Source: Streptacidiphilus melanogenes (GTDB lineage: Bacteria > Actinomycetota > Actinomycetes > Streptomycetales > Streptomycetaceae). Taken from it: a DNA stretch of 64,000 bases. A program made the translations under genes and the position numbers. Of the stretch, positions 63,895 to 64,000 are shown piece by piece. The first letter of the stretch is position 1, and every line of letters begins with the position of its first letter. Where the stretch lies: NCBI RefSeq assembly GCF_000787835.1, contig NZ_BBPP01000002.1, forward strand, positions 187,437-251,436. Direction: 5' to 3'. The notes below the pieces were generated by a model. It was given only the letters and a program-made list of their open reading frames with translations. It searched no databases and had not been told where the DNA came from.

Positions 63895-64000
63895 GCTTCG
63901 ACACCGTTCCACCCTCTTCGGAGACCCTCACGGTGCATGTATGACGCACATCACAGTGGCAGGTCGACAGTGGCGAGACGGGGTTGGTTCATCGCCGACA

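Larger units (their letters stand above)
63681..64000. other. Terminal intergenic region
   Basis: 320 bases to the window end. It holds two hairpins listed separately, and no gene I could support. A CAT at 63992-63994 may belong to a gene off the edge, unprovable here. Confidence 0.5.

Noticed and set aside
63434-63949. Minus-strand frame across the HAD gene end and right edge
   Set aside because: Crosses two strong hairpins and is antisense to the HAD gene; no family features.

Overview
The window is about 72% GC and is packed with genes of Streptomycetaceae type: GTG starts, strong third-position GC, mycothiol-linked enzymes, many NarL-type two-component systems, a probable DasR site and a Pmt glycosyltransferase. 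It is most likely chromosomal core sequence of Streptomyces, Kitasatospora or Streptacidiphilus. Two toxin-immunity islands are set into an otherwise conserved housekeeping order. Everything here was read by eye; no database search was run. || Layout. 1-2.75 kb: divergent polymorphic-toxin locus. One arm has a WHH-nuclease/SUKH fusion and an Imm35/YrhB-like protein cut by the window edge; the other has a YwqJ-type deaminase and a SUKH-3 protein. 2.8-5.5 kb: membrane protein, GntR regulator and an unpaired histidine kinase. 5.7-12.8 kb: ppc, then convergent pth, rplY, prs, glmU and tRNA-Gln, with clear hairpin terminators. 13.0-14.9 kb: fatty-acid desaturase under a palindromic operator, with its probable TetR regulator. 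14.9-20.9 kb: VOC protein, tam and a divergent MarR gene sharing an operator cluster, SGNH hydrolase, MprF-like lipid aminoacyltransferase and a rhomboid-like membrane protein. || 20.9-29.3 kb: LuxR-type regulator, FAD ferredoxin reductase with a possible iron box, gal operon (galT-galE-galK) behind a recognisable promoter, atypical LuxR-type regulator, tRNA-Thr, and a small unrecognised locus with a probable frameshift. 29.3-34.1 kb: ABC-F ATPase, then a four-gene island (WXG100-like carrier, NucA/NucB nuclease, unknown protein, SUKH protein) between ABC-F and ispE. 34.2-43.8 kb: ispE, rsmA, short Rpf-like protein, tatD broken by an apparent one-base deletion, metG, zinc-ribbon protein, rsmI and divergent pmt. 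|| 43.9-64 kb: penicillin-binding protein, Tat/lipoprotein with an N,N-dimethylformamidase-like domain, GT-C membrane protein, NarL-type response regulator and kinase, GH18 chitinase with a probable DasR site, ribokinase, pbp-rodA pair with a shortened DUF1269-like gene upstream, OmpR-type two-component system, then a mycothiol-dependent isomerase, RidA, sulfurtransferase and HAD protein. || Working together: cell-envelope functions recur in the right half (pmt, two transpeptidases, RodA, Rpf, MprF-like, dimethylformamidase-like lipoprotein). Translation and precursor functions dominate the left and middle. The most interesting accessory content is the T7SS-style split nuclease toxin at 31.2-34.1 kb and the divergent deaminase/WHH locus at the left edge.
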